From: Flavobacterium sp. CYK-55
GTDB taxonomy: Bacteria > Bacteroidota > Bacteroidia > Flavobacteriales > Flavobacteriaceae
DNA length: 64,000 bases
Direction: 5' to 3'
NCBI RefSeq assembly: GCF_018413465.1
Contig: NZ_JAHCDK010000005.1
Span: forward strand, 118,180 to 182,179
The position numbers and the translations under genes are program-made. Shown piece by piece: positions 35,239-44,187 of the stretch; positions within the stretch are counted from its first letter, which is position 1, and the number at the start of each line of letters is the position of its first letter. The notes below the pieces were generated by a model. It was not told the origin of the DNA. It worked only from the letters and a program-made list of their open reading frames with translations, and ran no database searches.

Positions 35239-38200
35239 TTGAAAACAAGATACTTTAGCAATTTTTTGACAGTAGGCAAAATCGGTTTTTTGATGCTGTT
35301 TATGTTTGCGCACGCTATTGTTTTTGCTCAAGTTCAAGAGCAGGTGCAAGAACAAGAAAACGACAGTATCAAACCCGGCTATTCATCGGGCTCGCTTGAG
35401 TTGAGTAATCCGCCAAGCATATTAGAAGCCTATACGTATGATCCGGCAACCGATCGCTATATTTACACCAATAAAGTCGATGATTTTAACATCAATTATC
35501 CGATTATTTTAACGCCAAAAGAATACGAACAACTTATGTTGCGCGAGTCTATGAGGGCTTATTACAAAAAGAAATCAGATGCAATTGATGGTAAAAAAGC
35601 GGGAACCCAAGAAGCCAAGAAAGATTTATTGCCAAGGTATTATGTCAATTCAAGTTTTTTTGAATCGATTTTTGGCAGCAATACGATTGATGTTAAGCCA
35701 ACAGGTTCGGTTGAGGTTGATTTGGGTGTTCGTTATACCAAGCAAGACAATCCGATTTTTTCACCGAGAAATCGCCAAAACACCAATTTTGATTTCAATC
35801 AGCGCATCAATATGTCGTTGTTGGGTAAAGTTGGAACGCGTTTAAAAGTAACAGCCAACTATGATACACAATCAACCTTTTCTTTTCAAAATCAAATCAA
35901 GTTAGAATATACTCCTGATGAAGATGATATAATTCAAAAAATCGAAGTTGGTAACGTAAGCATGCCATTAAGCGGTTCATTGATTCGAGGAGCACAAAGT
36001 CTTTTTGGTGTTAAAGCACAATTTCAGTTTGGCGGAACCACGATTACGGGTGTGTTCTCAGAGCAAAAATCACAAACCAAAACGGTAACTGCTCAAGGTG
36101 GCGGAACCATTCAAGATTTTGATTTGTTTGGTTTGGATTACGATACTGACCGACACTTCTTTTTATCGCAATACTTCAGAAACAAATATGACAATGCCCT
36201 TAAAAGTTATCCTTTGATTGATAGTCGTGTGCAAATAACCCGACTTGAAGTTTGGATTACCAATCGTCAAAACCGAGTAAACAACACCAATAATAACCAA
36301 CGTAACATTATTGCTTTACAAGATCTTGGAGAATCACAACAAACCGGTTACACCGATGCAGAAATAGTTTCATTAACTCCGCCTCCGGGCTTTTTTAAAG
36401 TGCCTGCCGATAGCCCTTCAGACAATAAGAATAACCAATATGACCCCGGACTTATTGACAATGCATCGGGCGGTGCAGGGTTTTTAAATTCAAACATCCG
36501 TGAAATTGCAACGGCCAGTTCAGGTTTTAACGTGGTAGTTCCTATTGAAGGGATGGATTTTTCAAAACTTGAGAATGCACGTAAGTTGAATGCCAATGAG
36601 TTTACTTTTCATCCGCAATTGGGATATATTTCGCTTCAGCAAAAACTTTCTAATGACGAAGTTTTAGCAGTTGCATATCAATACACTATTGGTGATCAGG
36701 TATATCAAGTAGGCGAATTTGGAAATGATGGGGTAGATGCAACACAACCCGGCTCAACCGATCCGATTACCGGACAACCGCAAACCATTACAACACAAGC
36801 TCTGGTACTGAAAATGCTCAAGAGTAATTTAACCAGCGTAAACAAGCCGGTTTGGAACTTGATGATGAAAAACATCTATCAGATTCCCGGAGCTTTTCAG
36901 CTTGAACAACAAGATTTTAGATTTAATATCTTATATTCAGATCCATCTCCGTTAAATTATATTACACCGGTAACGGGTACTCCATTTCCGGCAAATGATC
37001 CTTTGCATCCTGAGAATTGGGTAAATAACAATCCGTTGCTCAAAGTGTTCAATGTTGATCGGTTAAATTCAACCAACGATCCGCAGGTAGGAGGTGATGG
37101 TTTTTTTGATTTTTTACCCGGACTCACAGTTGATACACAAAACGGGCGTTTGATTTTTACTTCGGTTGAACCGTTTGGTAAACTCATTTTTGAAAAATTG
37201 AAGACAGCCCCAACCGAAGTATACAATAATCCGGATACCTACAACGCCAATCAGTCAAAATATGTTTTCCGCGAGATGTATATCAAAACTCCTGCGGCAG
37301 CATTACAAGACGCTTCAAAAAATAAATATGAATTGCGCGGAAAGTTCAAATCATCAGGAGGTGATGGAATTCCGATTGGTGCATTCAACGTTCCGAAAGG
37401 TTCAGTGGTGGTTACAGCTGGTGGGCGAGTTTTGTTAGAAGGAGTTGATTATACGGTGAACTACCAAGCGGGTAGAGTTCAAATTTTAGATCCTTCACTA
37501 CAAGCATCAAATACACCCATTCAGGTGTCGGTTGAGAACAACTCTACCTTTGGTCAACAAACCAGACGCTTTATGGGAATCAACATTGATCACAAGTTTT
37601 CTGATAAGCTGACCATTGGCGGAACTTTACTCAAAATGACCGAACGTCCGCTGACACAAAAATCTAACTACGGACAAGAATCAGTCAACAATACTATTTA
37701 TGGTTTGCATGCCAGTTATGCAACAGAAGTTCCGTTTTTAACCCGAATGGTTAATAAGCTACCTTTTATGGATACGGATGTTCCGTCTAATTTTTCATTC
37801 AGAGGTGAGGTTGCTTATTTAAAACCTGATACTCCAAAAGCGGATCAGTTTGACGGGGAATCAACTTTATACCTGGATGACTTTGAAGGTTCACAAACCA
37901 ATATTGATTTGCGTTCACCTCAATCATGGTTTTTGTCATCAACTCCTTTGGTTGATACGCAGTCAAATTCTTTTGATGGAGAAACACCAAGTCCGTACAT
38001 TTTTAATGGCGAATCAACCACACTAGATTATGGTTTTAAAAGATCTAAACTGAGTTGGTATTCTATTGATCCTATTATTTACACCAAACCGGGAGGTATT
38101 TCAACAGATGATATTTCTTTAAATAAAACCCGAAGAATCCTGACTCGAGAAGTTTATCCCAATACTGATATAGCCCCGGGTCAGATACAAGTTATTAATA

Positions 38201-41200
38201 CATTTGATTTAACTTATTACCCAAAAGAACGCGGTCCGTACAACAATAGCACAACCGTGGCCAATGCACCGCAATCTAATTTTGGGGGGATTATGCGTTC
38301 ATTAAACTCAACTAATTTTGCACAAGCCAATGTTGAGTTTATTCAGTTTTGGATGATGGATCCGTATACAGGTCACGCGGGACTTCCGGCCACTTCTAAC
38401 GTTGGTAAATTGTACTTTAATTTGGGGTCTATTTCAGAAGATATCTTAAAAGACGGAAGAAAACAATATGAAAACGGCTTGCCAGAATCAGGCTCTAATC
38501 AGTTGACAATTAACACTATTTGGGGTAAAGTTCCGGCTTCTCAGTCACTTATTTATGCATTCGATTTAGATGGCGCCAATCGATCAGCACAAGATGCCGG
38601 TCTAGACGGTATGAACGATGTTGAAGAGGCAACCAAATACGATCAGTACGCCGGCGAAGCTGATCCGGCAGGTGATAATTACACCTATTTTTTACAAGCC
38701 AGTGGAGGTGTTATTGAGCGATACAAAAACTACAACGGTACGCAAGGTAACTCTCCAATTTCTGTTACCGATAACAACCGAGGCAATACCACTATTCCTG
38801 ATATTGAAGACATCAACCGCGACAACACCATGGATACCTTTGATGCGTATTTTGAGTACAGCATTGATATCAAACCTGATATGGCCGTTGGAAACACCAG
38901 ATTTGTAACAGATGTTCGCGATTTAACACAATCAGGACAGCCGGAAACCCCGGGTTCGAGTTTTGGAGAAACCTCTCCGACGCGTTGGATTCAATTTAAA
39001 ATTCCGGTTTCAGAGTGTGAGCGAATTATTGGTAGTTTGACCAAAGATGATTTTACTTCTATTCGTTTTATGCGAATGTTCGTTACCGGTTTTGAAGATG
39101 AAATTACACTTCGTTTTGCTTCACTCGATTTGATTCGCGGAGATTGGAGAAGATACCAAGTAGCATTAGATCCAACAGATCCTAATTTTGCGAATGATCC
39201 TACTGTGTTTGAGACCCAATCAGTTAATGTGCTTGAAAATGGTTCGCGTACACCGGTTAAATATGTAACACCTCCTGGGGTAGTTCGAGAACAATTATAT
39301 AACAATAATACCATTATCAACCAAAATGAGCAATCACTTTCGTTGAGGGTTTCAGGTGCTGACGGACTAGAGGCTGGCGATTCCCGTGGTGTTTTTAAGA
39401 ATATCAATGTTGATATGCGTCAGTTTAAAAAGCTCAAGATGTTTATTCACTCTGAGGCTTATCCGAACGATTCATCACCATTGCAAGACAATGAAATGGT
39501 AGCATTCATTAGATTTGGGAATGATTTTACCGAGAATTTTTATCAGGTAGAAGTTCCTTTAAAAGTTACCCAGCCCGGAGCTACCTCTGCAGAGGCTATT
39601 TGGCCTGAAGCAAATGATTTGAGCATTCCGCTTGATATGTTGACGCAAATTAAAATATTGATGCGTCAAGCCACACCGTTGGGTCCTAATGAAATTTTCT
39701 ACAAGTATGATGATGAGTTAGATGCTTCATACACCAGACGTATGCGAGTTGGTGTGCGCGGAAACCCGAATTTTGGATTGGTGCGCAACATGATGCTCGG
39801 AATCAAAAATAATACTACTGTCGGAACAGACCCTTCAGGAAATCCGCTTAGTGCCAGACCGATCAAAGGCGAGGTTTGGTTTAACGAATTGCGTTTAGCA
39901 CAGATGGACAATTCAGGAGGTATGGCCGCCATCGCCAATGCAGATACTAATTTGGCTGATTTTGCAACCATTTCGGCTATGGGTAAAATGAGCACAGTTG
40001 GTTTTGGCGCACTTGAGCAAGGTCCAAATGAGCGAAGCCGTGAAGACATGCAGCAATATAGCGTAGTGGCTAACCTAAGTTTAGGTAAATTGATGCCTAA
40101 AAAATGGCACATTAATTTGCCGTTTAATTATTCAGTAAGCGAAGAGGTGATTACTCCATTGTTCGACCCGTTTAACCAAGACATCAAACTGCAACAAGTT
40201 TTAGATATTACCGAAAGCTCTTCTGAACGCGCTATCATTAAAGACCGTGCGATTGATTACACCAAACGCAAAAGCATTAATTTTATAGGAGTCAAAAAAG
40301 AGCGATCGCCCAATCAGAAACAGCATTTTTACGATCCTGAAAATTTAACCTTATCGTATTCATTCAACCAGGTTGAAAAGCATAATTTTGAGATACAAGA
40401 TTTCCTTGATCAACAAGTAAATACAACCGCTGATTATACATTTAATTTTCAGCCTAAATCAGTTGAGCCTCTAAAAAATACCAAAATACTCAAGAAGAGT
40501 TCTTATTTAAAAATGCTCAGCGATTTTAATTTTAACTACTTGCCCAGCAATATTTCGTTTAGTTCAAGTATTATTCGCCAGTATAACGAGCAGCAATTCC
40601 GACAAATTGATGTAACTGGAATTCCGCTTGATCCATTGTATCGTCGTAATTACTTGTTTAATTATCAGTATGGTTTTGGTTACAATTTGACCAAATCGCT
40701 TAAGATAAACTACACAGCATCGTCTAGTAATATCGTTCGCAATTTTATTGATGAAAACGGTTTTGTTGACAACAGCGTGACTTTGTTTACGGACTATTGG
40801 AATACCGGCGAGCCCAACACGCACAATCACCAATTGGTCGTAAATTATGAGTTGCCGTTAAATAAGCTTCCGTTTTTGAGTTTTGTAAAATCAACCTATT
40901 CATACACCGGTGATTACAATTGGCAACGCGCCTCAGAAGCTATGTCGCAAGTTGAAGTTGACGGAGTGTCTTATCGTTTGGGGAATACCATTCAAAATGC
41001 AGGTTCGCACAAGCTTAATACAGCTTTGAATATGGATTCTTTTTACAAGTACATTGGTTTGACCAAGAAAAAAACATCGCCGCCTAAATCAACTGCGCCT
41101 CCAAAACCGGGTCAAAAAGTAGTGAATACTGCACAGCCGGCTGCTAATCAAAATAGTCTATTCAAAGATGCATTGATCAACACCCTTACCTGTATTAAGA

Positions 41201-42567
41201 ATATCAATATCAATTACTCTGAAAACAGAGGAACAGTTTTACCGGGATATTTACCCGGCCTGGGATTCTTTGGCACATCAAAACCAACACTTGGATTTAT
41301 TTTTGGTTCACAAGCTGATGTTCGTTATGAGGCGGCTAAAAGCGGATGGTTAACAACCTATCCTGATTTTAATCAGAGCTACACTCAAGTCATCAACAGA
41401 ACCTTGAATTTGACGGCTAATGTTGATTTGTTTCCTGATTTTAAAATTGATTTAGCAGGCGATAGAACATATGTACGCAATTTTTCTGAACAATACGATG
41501 TGTCTGAAGACGGAACCTATAATTCTCGTTCACCATTCAGTACCGGAAATTTCTCAATATCAACGGTTTTAATCAACACGGCTTTTAGTCAAAGTGATGA
41601 GAATTATTCGGCCGCTTTTGAAAATTTCAGAACCAACCGTCTAACCGTTGCCAACCGTTTGGCTGAGAATTATTATGGCGGAAATGTGCCGAGATACGGT
41701 GATGCTTTACATCCGATTCCAACCGATACTAATGATCCGCAGTATGCAACTTATGTAGCCAATCAAGGCTATCCTATTGGTTTTGGCAAAAACAATCAAT
41801 CGGTTTTGATACCTGCTTTCATGGCTGCTTATGCGGGCTCAAGCGCTTCAAGTGTGTCATTAAATACCTTCAGAGATTTTCCGATTCCAAACTGGACAAT
41901 TAAGTATACCGGTTTAATGCGTTATAAGTTCTTTAAAGATAACTTCAAACGACTCTCATTACAACATGGTTATAAGGCTTCTTATACCGTAAATTCATTC
42001 AGGTCAAATTTTGAATATGACAAGAATCCAACCGGGACCGATTTAGGAGGTAATTTCAACAATAAAATAGTTGTTTCGAACGTGAACTTGGTTGAACAGT
42101 TTAATCCACTGATTCGTTTTGACATGGAGATGAAAAACTCTGTGAAGGTATTGGCTGAACTCAAAAAAGATCGCTCTATGTCTTTGAGTTTTGATAATAA
42201 TTTACTCACAGAAGTGCGTGGAATGGATTACACACTAGGTTTAGGTTATCGAATCAAAGACGTTATTTTTTCATCCAAATTGGCCGATAATCCAACCGGA
42301 ATTATCAAAAGTGACATCAACATTAAAATTGACGGAACCTACAGAAACAGCAAAACGATTGTTCGCTATTTAGATTATGACAACAATAAACTTTCGGGCG
42401 GTCAGAATATTTGGTCGGTTAAGGTGAGTGCTGATTATTCGTTTAGCAAAAACTTGACTTTGTTGTTTTATTATGATCATCAGTTTTCAAAAGCAGTTAT
42501 CTCAACCTCGTATCCAATTACCAACATCAGAGCCGGATTTACGCTTAGATATAATTTCGGAAATTAA
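35239..42567 (+). CDS. sprA: SprA/Sov, the type IX secretion system outer-membrane translocon
   Basis: A 2442-aa giant outer-membrane protein, close to F. johnsoniae SprA (about 2400 aa) and P. gingivalis Sov. SprA forms a single-chain beta-barrel of about 36 strands through which T9SS cargo with C-terminal sorting domains crosses the outer membrane. The N-terminus, read from a TTG start, is a signal sequence (basic start, hydrophobic stretch GFLMLFMFAHAIVFA, cleavage before Q). SprA-type text is seen in the segments NPPSILEAYTYDPATDRYIY (about 53-72) and YLDDFEGSQTNIDLRSP (about 874-890); an insertion rich in Pro, Lys and Ala occurs near 1955-1985. Targets in this window are the surface protein at 3865, the amylase at 26365 and possibly the 61336 gene. 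Confidence 0.94.
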   Translation: MKTRYFSNFLTVGKIGFLMLFMFAHAIVFAQVQEQVQEQENDSIKPGYSSGSLELSNPPSILEAYTYDPATDRYIYTNKVDDFNINYPIILTPKEYEQLMLRESMRAYYKKKSDAIDGKKAGTQEAKKDLLPRYYVNSSFFESIFGSNTIDVKPTGSVEVDLGVRYTKQDNPIFSPRNRQNTNFDFNQRINMSLLGKVGTRLKVTANYDTQSTFSFQNQIKLEYTPDEDDIIQKIEVGNVSMPLSGSLIRGAQSLFGVKAQFQFGGTTITGVFSEQKSQTKTVTAQGGGTIQDFDLFGLDYDTDRHFFLSQYFRNKYDNALKSYPLIDSRVQITRLEVWITNRQNRVNNTNNNQRNIIALQDLGESQQTGYTDAEIVSLTPPPGFFKVPADSPSDNKNNQYDPGLIDNASGGAGFLNSNIREIATASSGFNVVVPIEGMDFSKLENARKLNANEFTFHPQLGYISLQQKLSNDEVLAVAYQYTIGDQVYQVGEFGNDGVDATQPGSTDPITGQPQTITTQALVLKMLKSNLTSVNKPVWNLMMKNIYQIPGAFQLEQQDFRFNILYSDPSPLNYITPVTGTPFPANDPLHPENWVNNNPLLKVFNVDRLNSTNDPQVGGDGFFDFLPGLTVDTQNGRLIFTSVEPFGKLIFEKLKTAPTEVYNNPDTYNANQSKYVFREMYIKTPAAALQDASKNKYELRGKFKSSGGDGIPIGAFNVPKGSVVVTAGGRVLLEGVDYTVNYQAGRVQILDPSLQASNTPIQVSVENNSTFGQQTRRFMGINIDHKFSDKLTIGGTLLKMTERPLTQKSNYGQESVNNTIYGLHASYATEVPFLTRMVNKLPFMDTDVPSNFSFRGEVAYLKPDTPKADQFDGESTLYLDDFEGSQTNIDLRSPQSWFLSSTPLVDTQSNSFDGETPSPYIFNGESTTLDYGFKRSKLSWYSIDPIIYTKPGGISTDDISLNKTRRILTREVYPNTDIAPGQIQVINTFDLTYYPKERGPYNNSTTVANAPQSNFGGIMRSLNSTNFAQANVEFIQFWMMDPYTGHAGLPATSNVGKLYFNLGSISEDILKDGRKQYENGLPESGSNQLTINTIWGKVPASQSLIYAFDLDGANRSAQDAGLDGMNDVEEATKYDQYAGEADPAGDNYTYFLQASGGVIERYKNYNGTQGNSPISVTDNNRGNTTIPDIEDINRDNTMDTFDAYFEYSIDIKPDMAVGNTRFVTDVRDLTQSGQPETPGSSFGETSPTRWIQFKIPVSECERIIGSLTKDDFTSIRFMRMFVTGFEDEITLRFASLDLIRGDWRRYQVALDPTDPNFANDPTVFETQSVNVLENGSRTPVKYVTPPGVVREQLYNNNTIINQNEQSLSLRVSGADGLEAGDSRGVFKNINVDMRQFKKLKMFIHSEAYPNDSSPLQDNEMVAFIRFGNDFTENFYQVEVPLKVTQPGATSAEAIWPEANDLSIPLDMLTQIKILMRQATPLGPNEIFYKYDDELDASYTRRMRVGVRGNPNFGLVRNMMLGIKNNTTVGTDPSGNPLSARPIKGEVWFNELRLAQMDNSGGMAAIANADTNLADFATISAMGKMSTVGFGALEQGPNERSREDMQQYSVVANLSLGKLMPKKWHINLPFNYSVSEEVITPLFDPFNQDIKLQQVLDITESSSERAIIKDRAIDYTKRKSINFIGVKKERSPNQKQHFYDPENLTLSYSFNQVEKHNFEIQDFLDQQVNTTADYTFNFQPKSVEPLKNTKILKKSSYLKMLSDFNFNYLPSNISFSSSIIRQYNEQQFRQIDVTGIPLDPLYRRNYLFNYQYGFGYNLTKSLKINYTASSSNIVRNFIDENGFVDNSVTLFTDYWNTGEPNTHNHQLVVNYELPLNKLPFLSFVKSTYSYTGDYNWQRASEAMSQVEVDGVSYRLGNTIQNAGSHKLNTALNMDSFYKYIGLTKKKTSPPKSTAPPKPGQKVVNTAQPAANQNSLFKDALINTLTCIKNININYSENRGTVLPGYLPGLGFFGTSKPTLGFIFGSQADVRYEAAKSGWLTTYPDFNQSYTQVINRTLNLTANVDLFPDFKIDLAGDRTYVRNFSEQYDVSEDGTYNSRSPFSTGNFSISTVLINTAFSQSDENYSAAFENFRTNRLTVANRLAENYYGGNVPRYGDALHPIPTDTNDPQYATYVANQGYPIGFGKNNQSVLIPAFMAAYAGSSASSVSLNTFRDFPIPNWTIKYTGLMRYKFFKDNFKRLSLQHGYKASYTVNSFRSNFEYDKNPTGTDLGGNFNNKIVVSNVNLVEQFNPLIRFDMEMKNSVKVLAELKKDRSMSLSFDNNLLTEVRGMDYTLGLGYRIKDVIFSSKLADNPTGIIKSDINIKIDGTYRNSKTIVRYLDYDNNKLSGGQNIWSVKVSADYSFSKNLTLLFYYDHQFSKAVISTSYPITNIRAGFTLRYNFGN

Positions 42568-42616
42568 AATAATCTAAAAAGAACGATCTAATATTAAACT
42601 TGTAAAATATACAAAA

Positions 42617-42997
42617 ATGAACATACCTGCAAACTTAAAGTACACAAAAGACCACGAATGGATCTCACTTGACGGCGATATTGCCACTGTTGGAATCACT
42701 GATTTTGCTCAGAAAGAACTCGGTGATATTGTCTATGTTGAAGTAGAAACCTTAGATCAAACCCTTGATCAAGATGAGGTTTTTGGAACTGTCGAAGCGG
42801 TTAAAACTGTTTCAGATTTGTTTCTGCCTATGGCGGGTGAAATTGTTGAATTCAACGATTCGCTTGAAACCAATCCTGAAGTGGTAAATTCTGATCCATA
42901 TGGTGCAGGTTGGATGATAAAAGTAAAGGTTTCGAATACGGCAGACTACGATCAACTATTAGACAGTGAAGCATATTCAGCGCTTATCGGAGCGTAA
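42617..42997 (+). CDS. gcvH: Glycine cleavage system H protein
   Basis: A 126-aa lipoyl-carrier protein that shuttles the aminomethyl group between P, T and L proteins of the glycine cleavage system. The lipoylation site is Lys63 in [13 protein letters not shown], and [22 protein letters not shown] (11-32) is the family N-terminal signature. Length matches the family. No P, T or L protein gene is adjacent. It lies 49 bases after sprA, and its 3-prime end overlaps the VanZ-like gene by 32 bases. Confidence 0.97.
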   Translation: MNIPANLKYTKDHEWISLDGDIATVGITDFAQKELGDIVYVEVETLDQTLDQDEVFGTVEAVKTVSDLFLPMAGEIVEFNDSLETNPEVVNSDPYGAGWMIKVKVSNTADYDQLLDSEAYSALIGA

Positions 42998-43364
42998 AAA
43001 TATTTTCTTAATTGCAGCCGTAGGTTGGACTTCATTTACTACTTACTTGAGTTTGAGTGAGGTCAAAGTATTGCCGGGCTTTGAAATAGAAAATGCTGAT
43101 AAAGGCGTTCACTTTATTTTTCATTTAGTGTTTACGATTTGTTGGTATTTGTTCCTGAATTTTGGATATGGTTTTCGATTCAAAATTTTGAGAATAGCCT
43201 TTTTACTTTCGCTTTTTTATGGAATAGCCATTGAGTTTTGTCAAGAGTATTTAACCACTTACCGTTCAGGAGACCCGATGGATGTTTTGGCAAATAGTGT
43301 CGGAGCTCTATCGGCTGTTATTGCGATGTTTATCTTGCAAAAAAGCTTAAAATTAATTCAATAA
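42966..43364 (+). CDS. VanZ-like small membrane protein
   Basis: A 132-aa protein with about four transmembrane helices and the VanZ-like pattern: helix, KVLPGF, the loop [18 protein letters not shown], and the motif [29 protein letters not shown] (about 93-121). The chosen start is GTG at 42966, which places 32 bases inside gcvH in a different frame. No ATG occurs in the hydrophilic lead-in, so GTG is the best candidate. VanZ-type proteins are linked to teicoplanin resistance in Gram-positives, but in Bacteroidota their role is unknown and no glycopeptide function is implied. A strong terminator follows it. Confidence 0.8.
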   Translation: MKHIQRLSERKNIFLIAAVGWTSFTTYLSLSEVKVLPGFEIENADKGVHFIFHLVFTICWYLFLNFGYGFRFKILRIAFLLSLFYGIAIEFCQEYLTTYRSGDPMDVLANSVGALSAVIAMFILQKSLKLIQ

Positions 43365-43370
43365 AAAGAT

Positions 43371-43397
43371 GCCCGCTTCGGCGGGATTTTCTATTTT
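43371..43397 (+). terminator. Terminator after the VanZ-like gene
   Basis: Stem CCCGC / GCGGG closed by a TTCG tetraloop (43372-43385), followed by ATTTTCTATTTTT. The stable UUCG loop and U-rich tail make this a convincing factor-independent terminator that closes the ruvA-sprA-gcvH-vanZ unit. Confidence 0.82.
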
Positions 43398-43442
43398 TAT
43401 ACCCTAAATTTCGGCTATTTGCCCAGCTTTTTCATCTAGATT

Positions 43443-44186
43443 ATGAATATCAAACAATACCTTGATTCGACTTATCTCAAAACAGCACATCAAGCAGGTC
43501 TTTCAGAGTCAGAAAATTTATTGGTCAACCAGCGCTACATTCAAGAAGCCATAGATGAAGATTTTAAGCTCATTATGATTCGGCCTAATGTTGTTGCCGT
43601 GGCACGCCAAATGGTTGATGCAGCAAATTCAAAAGTTTGTGTAGGGACCGTTATTGATTTTCCACTCGGGCAATCTGCTTTAGATGACAAACTCAAAGAA
43701 GCTGAGCAAGCTATTGAAGACGGTGCTGATGATTTGGATTTTGTTTGCAACTATGAAGCTTTTAAAAGAGGGGAGGTTGATTTGGTTCGTCAAGAAGTTT
43801 TGGCTTGTACAAAATTAGGGCTACAGAATCATAAAATGGTCAAGTGGATTATTGAAGTTGCGGCACTTAATCATCAGCAGATTATTCAACTTTCGACTTT
43901 GATTAAAAAAGTTGTTCTTGATCATTTTAAAGAAGATCAGTACAACTCTGTTTTTGTGAAATCGTCCACCGGATTTTATCTCACCGAAAATAACTTGCCC
44001 AACGGAGCTACTTTAGAGACCATAATTCCGATGTTAGAGAATGCTTCTCCGCTACCGGTTAAAGCAGCCGGCGGAGTGCGTACCTTTGATGAAGCTGCCG
44101 CTATGATTCGTTTAGGGGTTAAACGCATCGGGACTTCTGGAGCTAAGGCTATAGCTGATGGACAAGTGGCAGACACATCTTATTAA
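43443..44186 (+). CDS. deoC: Deoxyribose-phosphate aldolase
   Basis: A 247-aa class I aldolase that splits 2-deoxyribose 5-phosphate into glyceraldehyde 3-phosphate and acetaldehyde. The Schiff-base lysine is Lys173 in FVKSSTGF; the assisting residues are Asp99 in DDLDFV and Lys207 in PVKAAGGVRT; the phosphate loop is RIGTSGA near the C-terminus. The length fits the family. A near-consensus -7 box (TAAATTTC, 43405-43412) lies 30 bases upstream. It is followed after one base by the RemB-like gene, so a nucleoside-catabolic enzyme is cotranscribed with a gliding-associated one. Confidence 0.95.
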   Translation: MNIKQYLDSTYLKTAHQAGLSESENLLVNQRYIQEAIDEDFKLIMIRPNVVAVARQMVDAANSKVCVGTVIDFPLGQSALDDKLKEAEQAIEDGADDLDFVCNYEAFKRGEVDLVRQEVLACTKLGLQNHKMVKWIIEVAALNHQQIIQLSTLIKKVVLDHFKEDQYNSVFVKSSTGFYLTENNLPNGATLETIIPMLENASPLPVKAAGGVRTFDEAAAMIRLGVKRIGTSGAKAIADGQVADTSY

Positions 44187-44187
44187 T

